A stretch of DNA of 64,000 bases, from the NCBI RefSeq assembly GCF_014961315.1, contig NZ_CP063141.1:558001-622000 (forward strand), written 5' to 3'. The first letter of the stretch is position 1. Every line of letters starts with the position of its first letter. Below, in pieces: positions 18,249 to 27,798 of the stretch. The position numbers and the translations under genes were made by a program. Source of the DNA: Thermoflavifilum sp. (GTDB taxonomy: Bacteria; Bacteroidota; Bacteroidia; Chitinophagales; Chitinophagaceae). Under the pieces are notes generated by a model, which was given only the letters and a program-made list of their open reading frames with translations, ran no database searches and had not been told where the DNA came from.

Positions 18249-19615
18249 AAACATATCTCAGCAATTGGGGAAATTTTCCTAGAATAGAAACCGACATGCA
18301 TTATTTTCGAAAGGAAAAAGAACTACAACAGTTTATCGAATTGCCCCACTTTATTGCCCGAGGAAATGGCAGATGTTATGGTGATTCATCTTTATCTACA
18401 CATACCCTCTCCACATTACGCTACAATAAGGCCATATCATTTGATACAGAAAAAGGTATTTTCGAATGTGAAGCAGGCATGTTACTGGATGATGTTTTAC
18501 GCATTATCGTACCCAGAGGGTGGTTCCTTCCCGTAAGTCCGGGTACCAAATACATTACAGTTGGCGGTGCCGTTGCTTCAAATATTCATGGAAAGAACCA
18601 TCATATTGATGGCACTTTTTGCAGGCATGTGATCGACATGGATGTATTTACTGCTGATGGACAAGTATATACCTGTTCACCTCATCAGCACACGGATTTA
18701 TTTCACGCCACATGTGGTGGAATGGGATTAACAGGAGTGATTCTACGGGTGAAATTTATGCTAAAAAAAATAGAAACCTCCTATATTGATCAGATCCAAG
18801 TAAAAGCAAAAGATCTGTACGAGATATTTGATCTTTTTGAAGCTTATAAACACTATACATATTCGGTTGCATGGATAGATTGCTTAAAAAGAGGTAAGCA
18901 TTTTGGAAGAAGCATTTTGATGGTCGGCGAAACTGCCAGGTATGACCAATTGAATACACTTTTTAAAGAACGACATTTGTCAGTACATAAAAACGCACAT
19001 ATTTCTTTTCCAATCAATATTCCTACAATCCTATTAAATCCAATCAGCATGCAATTATTCAATCAATTATTCTACATGAAAAATATTCGAAAACAAATAC
19101 ATCAAATTACTCATTATGACAATTTCTTTTACCCTCTTGACAAAGTTTTGCACTGGAATAGAGGGTACGGGAAACGCGGATTCATACAGTATCAGTTTGT
19201 ATTACCCATTGAATCCAGTAAAAAAGGATTGATAGATATTCTGCAACGAATCAATCGTTATGGAAGTGGATCATTCCTGGCTGTATTAAAACTATTTGGC
19301 AAAGACGAAGGTATCATTTCATTTCCAATGGAAGGATATACTTTGGCACTTGATTTTCCTATAAAAAGGGAATTATTCACTTTTTTAGATAAACTTGATA
19401 GAGTAGTATTAGAATATGGTGGTCGAATTTATCTAACTAAAGATGCCCGCATGAAACCAGAAATATTCTGGAATAGCTATCGAACTGCCCATGAATGGTA
19501 TAGAATCATGAAAAAACACAATCCAGAGAACAAATTCCGATCATTGCAATCTGATAGATTAGGCATTACTTCAGTCCAATACAAACAAGCAGCATGGAAA
19601 CAGCACTCATATTAG
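18245..19615 (+). CDS. dprE1: DprE1-like FAD-dependent decaprenylphosphoryl-ribose 2'-oxidase
   Basis: DprE1 oxidises the 2'-hydroxyl of polyprenylphosphoryl-ribose, half of the epimerisation to arabinose. The 456-residue protein aligns with Mycobacterium tuberculosis DprE1 along its length: ARGNGRCYGDS (38-48), VGGAVASNIHGKNHH (106-120), GGMGLTG (158-164), YPLD..WNRGYG (296-309), FIQYQFVLP (313-321) and SFPMEGYTLALDFPI (359-373). The active-site Lys corresponding to K418 is K399. The position of the benzothiazinone-target Cys387 is A368. The start codon overlaps the upstream stop (ATGA) and the 3' end overlaps the DprE2-like gene by 22 bases. Confidence 0.9.
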   Translation: MKTYLSNWGNFPRIETDMHYFRKEKELQQFIELPHFIARGNGRCYGDSSLSTHTLSTLRYNKAISFDTEKGIFECEAGMLLDDVLRIIVPRGWFLPVSPGTKYITVGGAVASNIHGKNHHIDGTFCRHVIDMDVFTADGQVYTCSPHQHTDLFHATCGGMGLTGVILRVKFMLKKIETSYIDQIQVKAKDLYEIFDLFEAYKHYTYSVAWIDCLKRGKHFGRSILMVGETARYDQLNTLFKERHLSVHKNAHISFPINIPTILLNPISMQLFNQLFYMKNIRKQIHQITHYDNFFYPLDKVLHWNRGYGKRGFIQYQFVLPIESSKKGLIDILQRINRYGSGSFLAVLKLFGKDEGIISFPMEGYTLALDFPIKRELFTFLDKLDRVVLEYGGRIYLTKDARMKPEIFWNSYRTAHEWYRIMKKHNPENKFRSLQSDRLGITSVQYKQAAWKQHSY

Positions 19616-20325
19616 GTGCAACATCAGATATAGCTCAAGCCATAGCTGGTAAACTGGCCGACCGTGGATATGATCTGGTGCTGGCTGCTCGAGATATGGA
19701 TTATTTGCAACGTATACAACAACATATTCAGATTAGATACCCTGTTAATGTAAAAATCTTACAATTTGAAGCAACAGATTTCAATAGCCATAGACAATTT
19801 GTTCAAAATCTAAATCCATTTCCTGAGGTAACTATTGTATGTTTTGGATACTTGGGAAAACAGGAATTTGCAGAGGAAAAATGGGAAGAGGCGGAGAAGG
19901 TATTATTTGTTAATTACGTGGGTGCGGTATCCGTTCTTAATCATATTGCAAAAGTTTATAAAACAAAAGGAGGAGGAACAATAGTAGGTGTAAGTTCTGT
20001 AGCAGGTGATCGAGGTCGTAAAAGTAATTATTTATATGGCAGTGCGAAGGCTGGTCTCACTGCTTATTTATCCGGATTAAGAAATCAATTATATCCATTC
20101 GGTGTACATGTATTAACCGTAAAGCCAGGTTATGTATGTACAAGAATGACAGAAGATATGCAACTTCCATCTATCCTAGTTGCAAGTCCAGAAAATGTGG
20201 CCCAGAAAATAGAAAAGGCTATACGCCGGAAAGAAAATGTTATCTACATAAAAAGTATATGGAGATGGATTATGCTTTGTGTATCCATCATACCTGAGAA
20301 TATGTTTAAAAGAATGAGATGGTAA
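19594..20325 (+). CDS. dprE2: DprE2-like short-chain dehydrogenase/reductase
   Basis: The 243-residue protein is an SDR with cofactor motif GATSDIA (8-14), NNAG-equivalent CFGYLG (83-88) and the catalytic S135, Y148 and K152. Mycobacterial DprE2 reduces the 2'-keto intermediate made by DprE1 to give polyprenylphosphoryl-D-arabinose. The overlap with the DprE1-like gene (22 bases) and the hydrophobic C-terminal IWRWIMLCVSIIP segment, shared with DprE2, support this over a generic SDR. Confidence 0.87.
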   Translation: METALILGATSDIAQAIAGKLADRGYDLVLAARDMDYLQRIQQHIQIRYPVNVKILQFEATDFNSHRQFVQNLNPFPEVTIVCFGYLGKQEFAEEKWEEAEKVLFVNYVGAVSVLNHIAKVYKTKGGGTIVGVSSVAGDRGRKSNYLYGSAKAGLTAYLSGLRNQLYPFGVHVLTVKPGYVCTRMTEDMQLPSILVASPENVAQKIEKAIRRKENVIYIKSIWRWIMLCVSIIPENMFKRMRW

Positions 20326-20326
20326 A

Positions 20327-21667
20327 ATGAGAAATAGAATTTTATATTTTTTTTCAAATTATTGGCTCCGGTCAGGTACACTTACCCTTTTACAACGAGG
20401 GTCGGTTGTACTATTCGGAGTTTTTAGTTACATGATTCTTGCTAGAATAATTTCAAAAGATGAGATGGGCGTATGGGGGCTCTTTCTAGCCATCACTACG
20501 ACATATGAGATGATACAGGTATCATTGATTCGAAAGGCGTTAATCACGTATTATCATAGAGTATTGAATGAACGGGAGAAAGAACAAGTAAAGTCATCAT
20601 CCCTTGTGATTAACATTATTTTTACTTCATTTTTCATATTATTAATAATCCTCATTGGCGAATATATTGATATCCTATTCCACTCCATAGGATTATATCA
20701 TTTACTTAAAATATATATCCTTATTTCGATTACTTTGATTTTATTTACTCATTTTATTTGTATTCAACAAGCCAACTTATCCTTTAATGGAAGCTTTATC
20801 AGCTATGCAATTAGGCAAGGATTTTTTTTTATTGTTCTATCTATATTTTTTTTTCTAAGGAAAAAGAATATCAGTTTATCATCTCTTGTCTGGATACAAC
20901 TGGCTGCAATCAGTATATCCACAATTATATCATATTTTCACACAAGAAGATATCTAACGCATAGATTCATACCAAATACGAAGTATATTAAAGAACTAAT
21001 AGGTTATGGGAAATATATGTTTGGAACCGGAGTATGCTCAAATATTTTCGGAAGCATGGATAGATATATGACCGCATCATTACTTTCATCCACAATCGTG
21101 GCATACTATGATCTGAATTCGCGTATTAACAACATGCTAAGTGTGCCCACTATGGCAGTAGGTGATATTCTATTCCCAAAGAGTGCATTGACAATGATTA
21201 GTGAAGGTACGGGAAAGGTGAGGCAAATGTATGAAAGAGTCACAGGTATATTGGTATCAATCATTATCCCAATCAGCATGTGTATACTAGTTTTCACAAA
21301 ATGGATTGTTATTTTTCTAGCTGGAAAATCTTATCTGGCCGCAGTGCCTATCATACGCATATCTATTCTTTTTGCATTCATCAAGCCTATTCAAAATCAA
21401 GCTAGTAATATACTAGATTCTATCAATAAACCCAACATCACATTTTATAACAATTTATCCATCCTCGTAGTTAGCATTATCATGAATTACCTATGTATAA
21501 AACAATTTGGGGTTTTAGGCGCAGTGATTGCCTCTTCTATTACTGGTGTATATGCACTGGCTACTTCCATATATTTATTACGTAAACATACAGGATCCCG
21601 ATTAATAAATGTGCTATATGAGTCATGGTTTACATATAAGAATGCCATTTCAAAAATCAAGATATAG
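20327..21667 (+). CDS. Polysaccharide flippase (Wzx/PST-like, MOP superfamily)
   Basis: A 446-residue integral membrane protein with about 12-14 helices and the polysaccharide-transporter pattern: an N-terminal LLQRGSVVLFGVFSYMILARIIS, a GYGKYMFGTGVCSNIFGSMDRYMTASLLS segment and a repeated helix set at the C-terminus. Such proteins move lipid-linked sugars across the inner membrane. It starts one base after the DprE2-like stop, so it may flip the arabinose donor or the lipid-linked repeat unit. The substrate is not shown by the sequence. Confidence 0.82.
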   Translation: MRNRILYFFSNYWLRSGTLTLLQRGSVVLFGVFSYMILARIISKDEMGVWGLFLAITTTYEMIQVSLIRKALITYYHRVLNEREKEQVKSSSLVINIIFTSFFILLIILIGEYIDILFHSIGLYHLLKIYILISITLILFTHFICIQQANLSFNGSFISYAIRQGFFFIVLSIFFFLRKKNISLSSLVWIQLAAISISTIISYFHTRRYLTHRFIPNTKYIKELIGYGKYMFGTGVCSNIFGSMDRYMTASLLSSTIVAYYDLNSRINNMLSVPTMAVGDILFPKSALTMISEGTGKVRQMYERVTGILVSIIIPISMCILVFTKWIVIFLAGKSYLAAVPIIRISILFAFIKPIQNQASNILDSINKPNITFYNNLSILVVSIIMNYLCIKQFGVLGAVIASSITGVYALATSIYLLRKHTGSRLINVLYESWFTYKNAISKIKI

Positions 21668-21717
21668 TTACCAAATTAAATGATTGCGTTTTCCTGGTAT
21701 TACCTTATATTCTATTA

Positions 21718-24700
21718 TTATAATTTAACAATTTTTTGCGTGACAGAGGTACCGTTTTCAAAAGTTACATTTACAAGATAAATACCTGGTAAAAGTTGAT
21801 TGATATTTATATCCTTATCGAAGTTACTGACATGCGATTTATTGTATGAATAAATTGCCCTTATCTTCCCATTGATGTCAAATATACGAATTATATATTC
21901 TCCATCTACCTGGCTATAGAAAAATACATGAATGATATCATGTGCAGGATTAGGGTATACAACTAAAGGCGAATGATTGGTAATTACATTCATTCTTACC
22001 TCAAAATTGAATGAATGCGTAGCACTCATTCCACCATCATCTGTTACAGTTAGAGCAAAAGTATAATCTCCTATATCTAAATTTTGTAATTGTAACTTGG
22101 CGCTATTCATTCCTGACATCTGAATATTGGTTGGGCCTGATACCTGCTGCCATTGATATCTCACTATATGTCCATCAGGATCATATGAATAAGAGCCATC
22201 CAGCACCATAGTATTCTGAGGCAGGATCAATACTGAATCTCCTCGAATATCTACTACAGGGGGCCGATTGGGCTTAGGCTTTACAATGACCTGCACAGTA
22301 GATGAGGCACTGGCTCCCATATTATCGGTAACCGTGAGTTGAAAAACATAAGTACCCTGTACAAGTCCATATAATACCGGATGTGGAGTAGCAGCTCCTG
22401 TAATCGTATATTGAGCCGGACCGGAAATATATATCCATCGATAAGATACGATTGTTCCATCCGGATCATAGGAAGCAGTTCCATTCAGCGTAGCTGTATT
22501 ATCAGGCAAAATAAGGGTAATATCAGCTCCTGCATTGGCTATAGGCGGCGTGTTGGGCCGGGGTAATACCCGAATCTTCACTTGATCAGAAGCAGAAGCC
22601 CCACTACTATCCGTTACGGTTAATTGAACAACGTATTGACCTACTGTCAAATGTTGAAGAATAGTTTGAACACCAAGAGAATCCGTAAGATCGGCCTGAC
22701 TGCCCGACGGAGATGATAGGATAGACCATCGATAACGTACAATCACTCCCGAAGAATCAACCGATCCACTTCCATCGAGCATCACCGTATCTTGAGGCAA
22801 TTGAATCGTACGATCGGGGCCTGCGTATGCTATCGGAGTCGGATGTGTGGAGGGTGCATTGACATTCACTGTAACAAATGCACTGTCTGTCGCTCCAGCC
22901 CTGTCGGTTACTACCAGTTTAAACACATACTGCCCTACGGTCAATTGTTTTACCCAGGTGGTATCCATAAGACTATCAACAAATTGATAGGTATCCGGAC
23001 CGGATATTTTGCTCCATTGAAAATGTAAATCAGTAAAGACTGTATCATCTGGATCATAAGAAGCCGTGCCATTGAGCCAAATAGAATCGGTGGGTAAATA
23101 AATAACCGTATCAGGATTTACCACAGCAACAGGTGGTTGATTAACTGCCGATAACACATGAATGGCAACGGTATCCGTTGCAGTTGCACCCGCGTTGTCT
23201 GTTACCGTAAGTTCAAAAATATAGTTACCAGGTCGGGAGAAATAAGCCCAGGTTTTACTGGAATCTGCATGCTGAATGCTCCACCCTGCAGGCCCCTGTT
23301 TGAGTCGCCAGAAGTATGCACTAATATATCCATCTGAATCTGATGAAAGGCTGCCATCCAGTAAAACAGAATCTACCGGTAACTGTAAGCTGTCCATACT
23401 GGCTTTTGCAACCGCAACTGGCGGCTTATTAGGATGAGGTGCATATTCATAAGCACCTACATCAAATGCCCGTCCGTAAGGCCTCGATTGTCCATCCAGA
23501 TCAGTAGTAATTCCATAGCTACGTAAATCAATCCCCGCATCTACTGCCGGTGAAGTGGGCAGCAGATGATAATTATCTGCAGAAGGATTCACAAAACCTG
23601 CCTTATTGATATCTGATATAAATAAATTATGTTGAATATCGTATTTGATTTGATAGCCGATAGAAGTAGCGGGAGGAATGTAAATTCCAGAATCTGGTTT
23701 TTGATAAGTAGCTCCTTGAATATTGACCATTAAATTGTTATAAATTCTGTTTACGGTGTCAGTGGTGGTTCCCCATATCACAAAAGCATTTCCCTGTATA
23801 TTCACTAGGGTGTTATTGAAAAAATATATAGCTGGAGGCTGAAAATTACCATCGACTCCACTCATCTGAAAGGCATCCATTTTCGCATTAGCAATAACAT
23901 TATCGTAAAACTTACTCAGTCCTGTACCTAACACCTGCACAGCAAGATATTGAGGATGGTTAATAAAATTACGATAAACTTGAATCTGACTGTTTCCTCC
24001 CACTAAAATAGCCATACCCTGACCATATTGATGGTTATATCCCGTATAATCTAATTGGTTATCATAAATTTCATTATCCCCTTCATAAGCTCCAGAAACC
24101 TGAATACCATCCCATCCTGTTGAATCAATAATATTATCGTATACCTTTACATTCCTCAACAATGGATTATATAGTGTATCCGGTGTACAGGCAGCATCCA
24201 CTTGATAATCGGAAGTCTTTCCAATATAAAATCCTTCAAATCGGACATTCACAATTTTGATATGATGGAAATCAATACCATCAATAACATAATTCTTCCT
24301 CCATGTACCGGGATCATTACAGGTAGCCTGCGTAAGCGCTTGTATGCCAATACTATTAATATCATGTACAAAAATATGATGTACATTAAAATGATCTGAT
24401 TTATTACCAATCCACAAACCGCCACAAGATGCACTTCCCCCATTGCTTACAGGTGTTCCAACCAGTTCAAAACCATATTCGACTCCCTGCGTACCAGATC
24501 CATTTAACTCAAAATATGTACTATTGCCAATAGAAAATGTATATGGACGCGAATTATTGACGCCTATGCGGACTACACCACCACAATTTTGAATTACCAC
24601 AGGCGCATCGGGCGTGCCATGAATATTTGACAACAACAAACTGGGATAGGTTCCTGCTGGAATACACAGAGTATCACCAGGTTCAATGCCCAGCACACTA

Positions 24701-26799
24701 TCAATATTCGGATACCACAACTGGTTCCACACAGGAAGAATGATGCGTTTATGGGTAACCACGGGAGCATCCACATAAATCAGGACTGAATCGGTGCTTG
24801 AAAGCCCGAGGCTATCTGTAACAGTTAAAGCAAATTGATATATTCCCGCCGTAAGTTGTTGAATCCAGGTTTGCGCCCGGTTCACATATTGAATCACTGC
24901 AGGTGCAGGCCCACTTATTTGTTTCCATAAATAGCTTAACTTTCCGCCTTCAGGATCATAGGATCCACCCCCATCCAGCCATACAGAGTCGAGCGGCAAT
25001 CTTATGGAATCCATGCCGGCATGGATGATTGAAACAGGCGGCTGATTGGGCATATTGTGTACCTGAATCTGCACAGTATCGGTTGTTTGTAAACCCGTGT
25101 TGCTTGTTACAGTGATGGCCAAAAGATAATTCCCTGCGCGCAGATGTTTCAGCCAGGTAGCAGGCTGTGTGGGTGAAACAATAAGTGCTGAAGTATCACC
25201 CTGAATTAACTTCCATTGATAGCCGATGATGGTGCCGGAAGAATCATACGATTTTGAAGCATCCAGGTATACCGAATCCTGAGGCAAAGTGACGGAAATA
25301 TTTGTTGATTGTAACTCAACCACCGGCGGATATTGCACTGGAGCGGCATTCACATATATCCACAACGTATCCGCCGCTTTTAATCCAGCATTGTCGGTAA
25401 CGGTTAACAAAAACGAATACGTTCCTGCTTGTAGATGGCTTATCCAGGTTTTGGCTTGAGTAGCATTGGACAGAGTAGCCGATGAGGGGCCATTTAATTC
25501 CGTCCAGAGATAACTCGTTATCGTACCATCCGGATCGTAAGAGGCATTACCATCGGCTTCTACACTATCCGTGGGCAAAGTAATCGTTAGTTGCCGGGCA
25601 GCAAATTTGACGATGGGTTTTTGATCGGGTGCGGGATTGACCTGAAGGGTTACCGTATCCGTAGCACTTAAATTGCCATTATCTACAACGGTTAAAATAA
25701 AATGATAAGTACCAGATGTAAGACTGTCAATCCATGTTTTGGATTGATTAGGTGCGGATATGTTTGCCCGAGCGGGACCATCCACCTGTTTCCACGTATA
25801 AGAAACAATCGACCCATCCGGATCATAAGAACCGCTTCCATCTACATACACACTGTCTGTGGGGAGGATCAGGGTATACGTGCGACTGGCCAGTTTCACT
25901 ACTGGAGGCTGGTCGGGAGCCGGTGGAAGGGAATCAACCTGTCCACGGGCATATTGCAACATCCATTCATAAATATTCATGGACTTGCCGTTGATGGTTT
26001 CGCGATAAGTGGGGTTATAATAGCGATTCCAGCAACAATGCCCGCCTGAATAAGCTGTAAATCGTGCATGGCCGGGAGCATACGTATTGATACTATCCAT
26101 GCCCCTTTGAGTCCATGCACCTAAGGCATCAGTGATCGGATCTCCAAACCCCCATGCATGAAGACTATCTCGTGTAATCATCAGTGCATCCGGATACACG
26201 GGATTAGCCGCCATACTCATTGGAACAAAAGCAGCAATCAAATAATTCGGTATCACACCGTTATGTGCTGCATACCCCCATACGGCCTGTCCACCTGCAC
26301 TCAAACCTGTTAAATAAATTCGATTTGTATCAACCCTGTAATGCTTCACCAGATACGTCAGAATATAGGGTACCCAAGCGGTGCGAGTGCTCCATGAACT
26401 GGCTTGTGGAGAAACTACAATAAATTTATATGGCTTCCCATCTTTCGGATTAATGAAATAACTTGGCCATTGATTATGCGCTATAAAATATGCAGGCCCG
26501 CCGGCACCAGAACTATTATAAATCTTGCTCAAATCGGTACCCGCCTCGCCTTTGCCATGAAAAAACAAAAGTAATGGATAGGTGTGGGTGGTAGAATCAT
26601 AATCATCAGGCAAATGGAGCAACGCACCCTCAGTGAAGCCAGAATTGCTAATAGGAACCTGAATGGCTATCTGATCACCCTGTGCATAAACAATGACAGG
26701 GAACAACAATAAGCTTAAAAAAAGCTGTATACCCTTTCTCGTTTGAAAGCAAGTATGTCTTATCATCCATTTCTTGCTTTCAGATATGGTTATTTTCAT
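21718..26799 (-). CDS. Giant T9SS-secreted esterase-like, PKD-repeat and beta-helix protein
   Basis: About 1,693 residues. Order (numbered from a TTG at 26805, two codons upstream): signal peptide (about 14-42); alpha/beta-hydrolase domain (about 45-290) with HGKGEAG, nucleophile S169 in GLSAGG and candidate H256; four PKD-like domains (about 298-679); a right-handed beta-helix region (about 690-1122) ending in AVDAGID...DVGAYEY; five more PKD-like domains (about 1124-1610); and a T9SS type A sorting domain starting VYPNPAHD. PKD domains recur as LPxDSVxLDGsxSYDPDG. The hydrolase may be an esterase, but no substrate is seen. Starts ATG 26799 or 26766. Nearest polysaccharide genes suggest a surface role. 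Confidence 0.85.
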   Translation of the reverse strand: MKITISESKKWMIRHTCFQTRKGIQLFLSLLLFPVIVYAQGDQIAIQVPISNSGFTEGALLHLPDDYDSTTHTYPLLLFFHGKGEAGTDLSKIYNSSGAGGPAYFIAHNQWPSYFINPKDGKPYKFIVVSPQASSWSTRTAWVPYILTYLVKHYRVDTNRIYLTGLSAGGQAVWGYAAHNGVIPNYLIAAFVPMSMAANPVYPDALMITRDSLHAWGFGDPITDALGAWTQRGMDSINTYAPGHARFTAYSGGHCCWNRYYNPTYRETINGKSMNIYEWMLQYARGQVDSLPPAPDQPPVVKLASRTYTLILPTDSVYVDGSGSYDPDGSIVSYTWKQVDGPARANISAPNQSKTWIDSLTSGTYHFILTVVDNGNLSATDTVTLQVNPAPDQKPIVKFAARQLTITLPTDSVEADGNASYDPDGTITSYLWTELNGPSSATLSNATQAKTWISHLQAGTYSFLLTVTDNAGLKAADTLWIYVNAAPVQYPPVVELQSTNISVTLPQDSVYLDASKSYDSSGTIIGYQWKLIQGDTSALIVSPTQPATWLKHLRAGNYLLAITVTSNTGLQTTDTVQIQVHNMPNQPPVSIIHAGMDSIRLPLDSVWLDGGGSYDPEGGKLSYLWKQISGPAPAVIQYVNRAQTWIQQLTAGIYQFALTVTDSLGLSSTDSVLIYVDAPVVTHKRIILPVWNQLWYPNIDSVLGIEPGDTLCIPAGTYPSLLLSNIHGTPDAPVVIQNCGGVVRIGVNNSRPYTFSIGNSTYFELNGSGTQGVEYGFELVGTPVSNGGSASCGGLWIGNKSDHFNVHHIFVHDINSIGIQALTQATCNDPGTWRKNYVIDGIDFHHIKIVNVRFEGFYIGKTSDYQVDAACTPDTLYNPLLRNVKVYDNIIDSTGWDGIQVSGAYEGDNEIYDNQLDYTGYNHQYGQGMAILVGGNSQIQVYRNFINHPQYLAVQVLGTGLSKFYDNVIANAKMDAFQMSGVDGNFQPPAIYFFNNTLVNIQGNAFVIWGTTTDTVNRIYNNLMVNIQGATYQKPDSGIYIPPATSIGYQIKYDIQHNLFISDINKAGFVNPSADNYHLLPTSPAVDAGIDLRSYGITTDLDGQSRPYGRAFDVGAYEYAPHPNKPPVAVAKASMDSLQLPVDSVLLDGSLSSDSDGYISAYFWRLKQGPAGWSIQHADSSKTWAYFSRPGNYIFELTVTDNAGATATDTVAIHVLSAVNQPPVAVVNPDTVIYLPTDSIWLNGTASYDPDDTVFTDLHFQWSKISGPDTYQFVDSLMDTTWVKQLTVGQYVFKLVVTDRAGATDSAFVTVNVNAPSTHPTPIAYAGPDRTIQLPQDTVMLDGSGSVDSSGVIVRYRWSILSSPSGSQADLTDSLGVQTILQHLTVGQYVVQLTVTDSSGASASDQVKIRVLPRPNTPPIANAGADITLILPDNTATLNGTASYDPDGTIVSYRWIYISGPAQYTITGAATPHPVLYGLVQGTYVFQLTVTDNMGASASSTVQVIVKPKPNRPPVVDIRGDSVLILPQNTMVLDGSYSYDPDGHIVRYQWQQVSGPTNIQMSGMNSAKLQLQNLDIGDYTFALTVTDDGGMSATHSFNFEVRMNVITNHSPLVVYPNPAHDIIHVFFYSQVDGEYIIRIFDINGKIRAIYSYNKSHVSNFDKDININQLLPGIYLVNVTFENGTSVTQKIVKL

Positions 26800-26805
26800 A
26801 GGCAA

Positions 26806-27119
26806 CGGATATTATTCAAATGTCATTCACCGATATCCTTCATGATTTAAACATCATCATAAAAACAATTGTATTTTCACTCCAGAATTATGGATATCAA
26901 AAATCAATTAAATTATTTTCAAAAATAATGCTAAAAAAACATGAAAAGCAAATCTACATTGTATCCTCTTGAATGAATTTAATCAAATCGAGTCTTTATA
27001 TGAATAAAATTTTCTTGTGATCTGATATTTATACATAATAAAAATGATAAATTATTAAATAAAAAATGTAAAATCGAAAAATTAGTTTTATATTAACATT
27101 TTAAATAAAAATAAAATAT
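26806..27119. other. AT-rich divergent intergenic region
   Basis: A 314-base AT-rich stretch between the giant leftward gene and the rightward HAD gene. It holds the leftward promoter at 26920-26952. On the plus strand the best box before the HAD gene is TAGTTTTA (about 27083-27090), which lacks the final G. No coding sequence, hairpin terminator or repeat was seen. Confidence 0.6.
26920..26952 (-). promoter_or_regulatory. Promoter of the giant PKD/beta-helix protein gene
   Basis: On the minus strand TTTG (26952-26949) and TATTTTTG (26927-26920) are separated by 21 bases. Both boxes match the Bacteroidota consensus. The leader to the ATG at 26799 is about 115-120 bases, long compared with other promoters here. 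Confidence 0.7.
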
Positions 27120-27716
27120 ATGGATCATGGGTCAACTCTGGTAATTTTTGATTTTGATCATACAGTCACACAATGCAACAGCCTATTGGCCTTTATCCGC
27201 TTCGTTAAGGGAAAAAGAAAAATGTACCTAGGATTTTTAAAACTATCGCCTATTCTTGGTTTATTTAAACTTGGATTCATCAACAACCAAAGAGCAAAAG
27301 AAAAAGTAATAGCACACTTCTTTGGTGGTATGAATGAAAAAGAGTTCAGAAAATATGGATGGGCATTCCAGGAAGATATATTACCAAAATTACTTCGAAA
27401 AAAGGCTATAGATGCATTGCGATATCACCAAAAAAGAAAAGATACCATTATTATAGTTACAGCATCAGCAGAAGAATGGATAATTGAATGGTGTAAAAAG
27501 CAAGGAATAGAATGCATAGGCACCCGGCTTGAGGTAAAAGATGGTAAAATCACAGGGAAGATAAACGGTAAAAATTGCTATGGAGAAGAAAAACTACGCA
27601 GGTTGAAAGAAAGAATAAAAATTGAACAATATAGAGAAATACATGTCTATGGTGATAGCAAAGGAGACAAGGAATTACTTCAGATTGCCACCCATCCTCA
27701 TTACAGGGAGCTGTAA
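27120..27716 (+). CDS. HAD-superfamily IB phosphatase
   Basis: A 198-residue HAD-IB hydrolase. The nucleophile and general acid are D11 and D13 in IFDFDHTVTQCN. Motif II is the Ser in IIVTAS (116), motif III a Lys near 158, and motif IV GDSKGD (178-183). An alpha-helical cap (about 20-100) has few charged residues at its start. HAD-IB enzymes dephosphorylate phosphoserine-like or lipid-linked phosphates. Its place in this locus makes it a candidate for the 5-phosphate of polyprenylphosphoryl-ribose, a step for which no PAP2 phosphatase is present here. The ATG at 27120 has upstream AT-rich DNA. Confidence 0.75.
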   Translation: MDHGSTLVIFDFDHTVTQCNSLLAFIRFVKGKRKMYLGFLKLSPILGLFKLGFINNQRAKEKVIAHFFGGMNEKEFRKYGWAFQEDILPKLLRKKAIDALRYHQKRKDTIIIVTASAEEWIIEWCKKQGIECIGTRLEVKDGKITGKINGKNCYGEEKLRRLKERIKIEQYREIHVYGDSKGDKELLQIATHPHYREL

Positions 27717-27798
27717 TGCTAAAGCAAATAATATCATAAAAAACAGAAATACAGTAAGAAATAAGAAAAAAGAATATACAAATTTCCCATAAATGAAA

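Noticed and set aside
22000..25900. DNA-level tandem repeat or CRISPR-like array in the PKD gene
   Set aside because: The repeats are protein domains of about 90 residues with divergent DNA; no short identical repeats or spacers.
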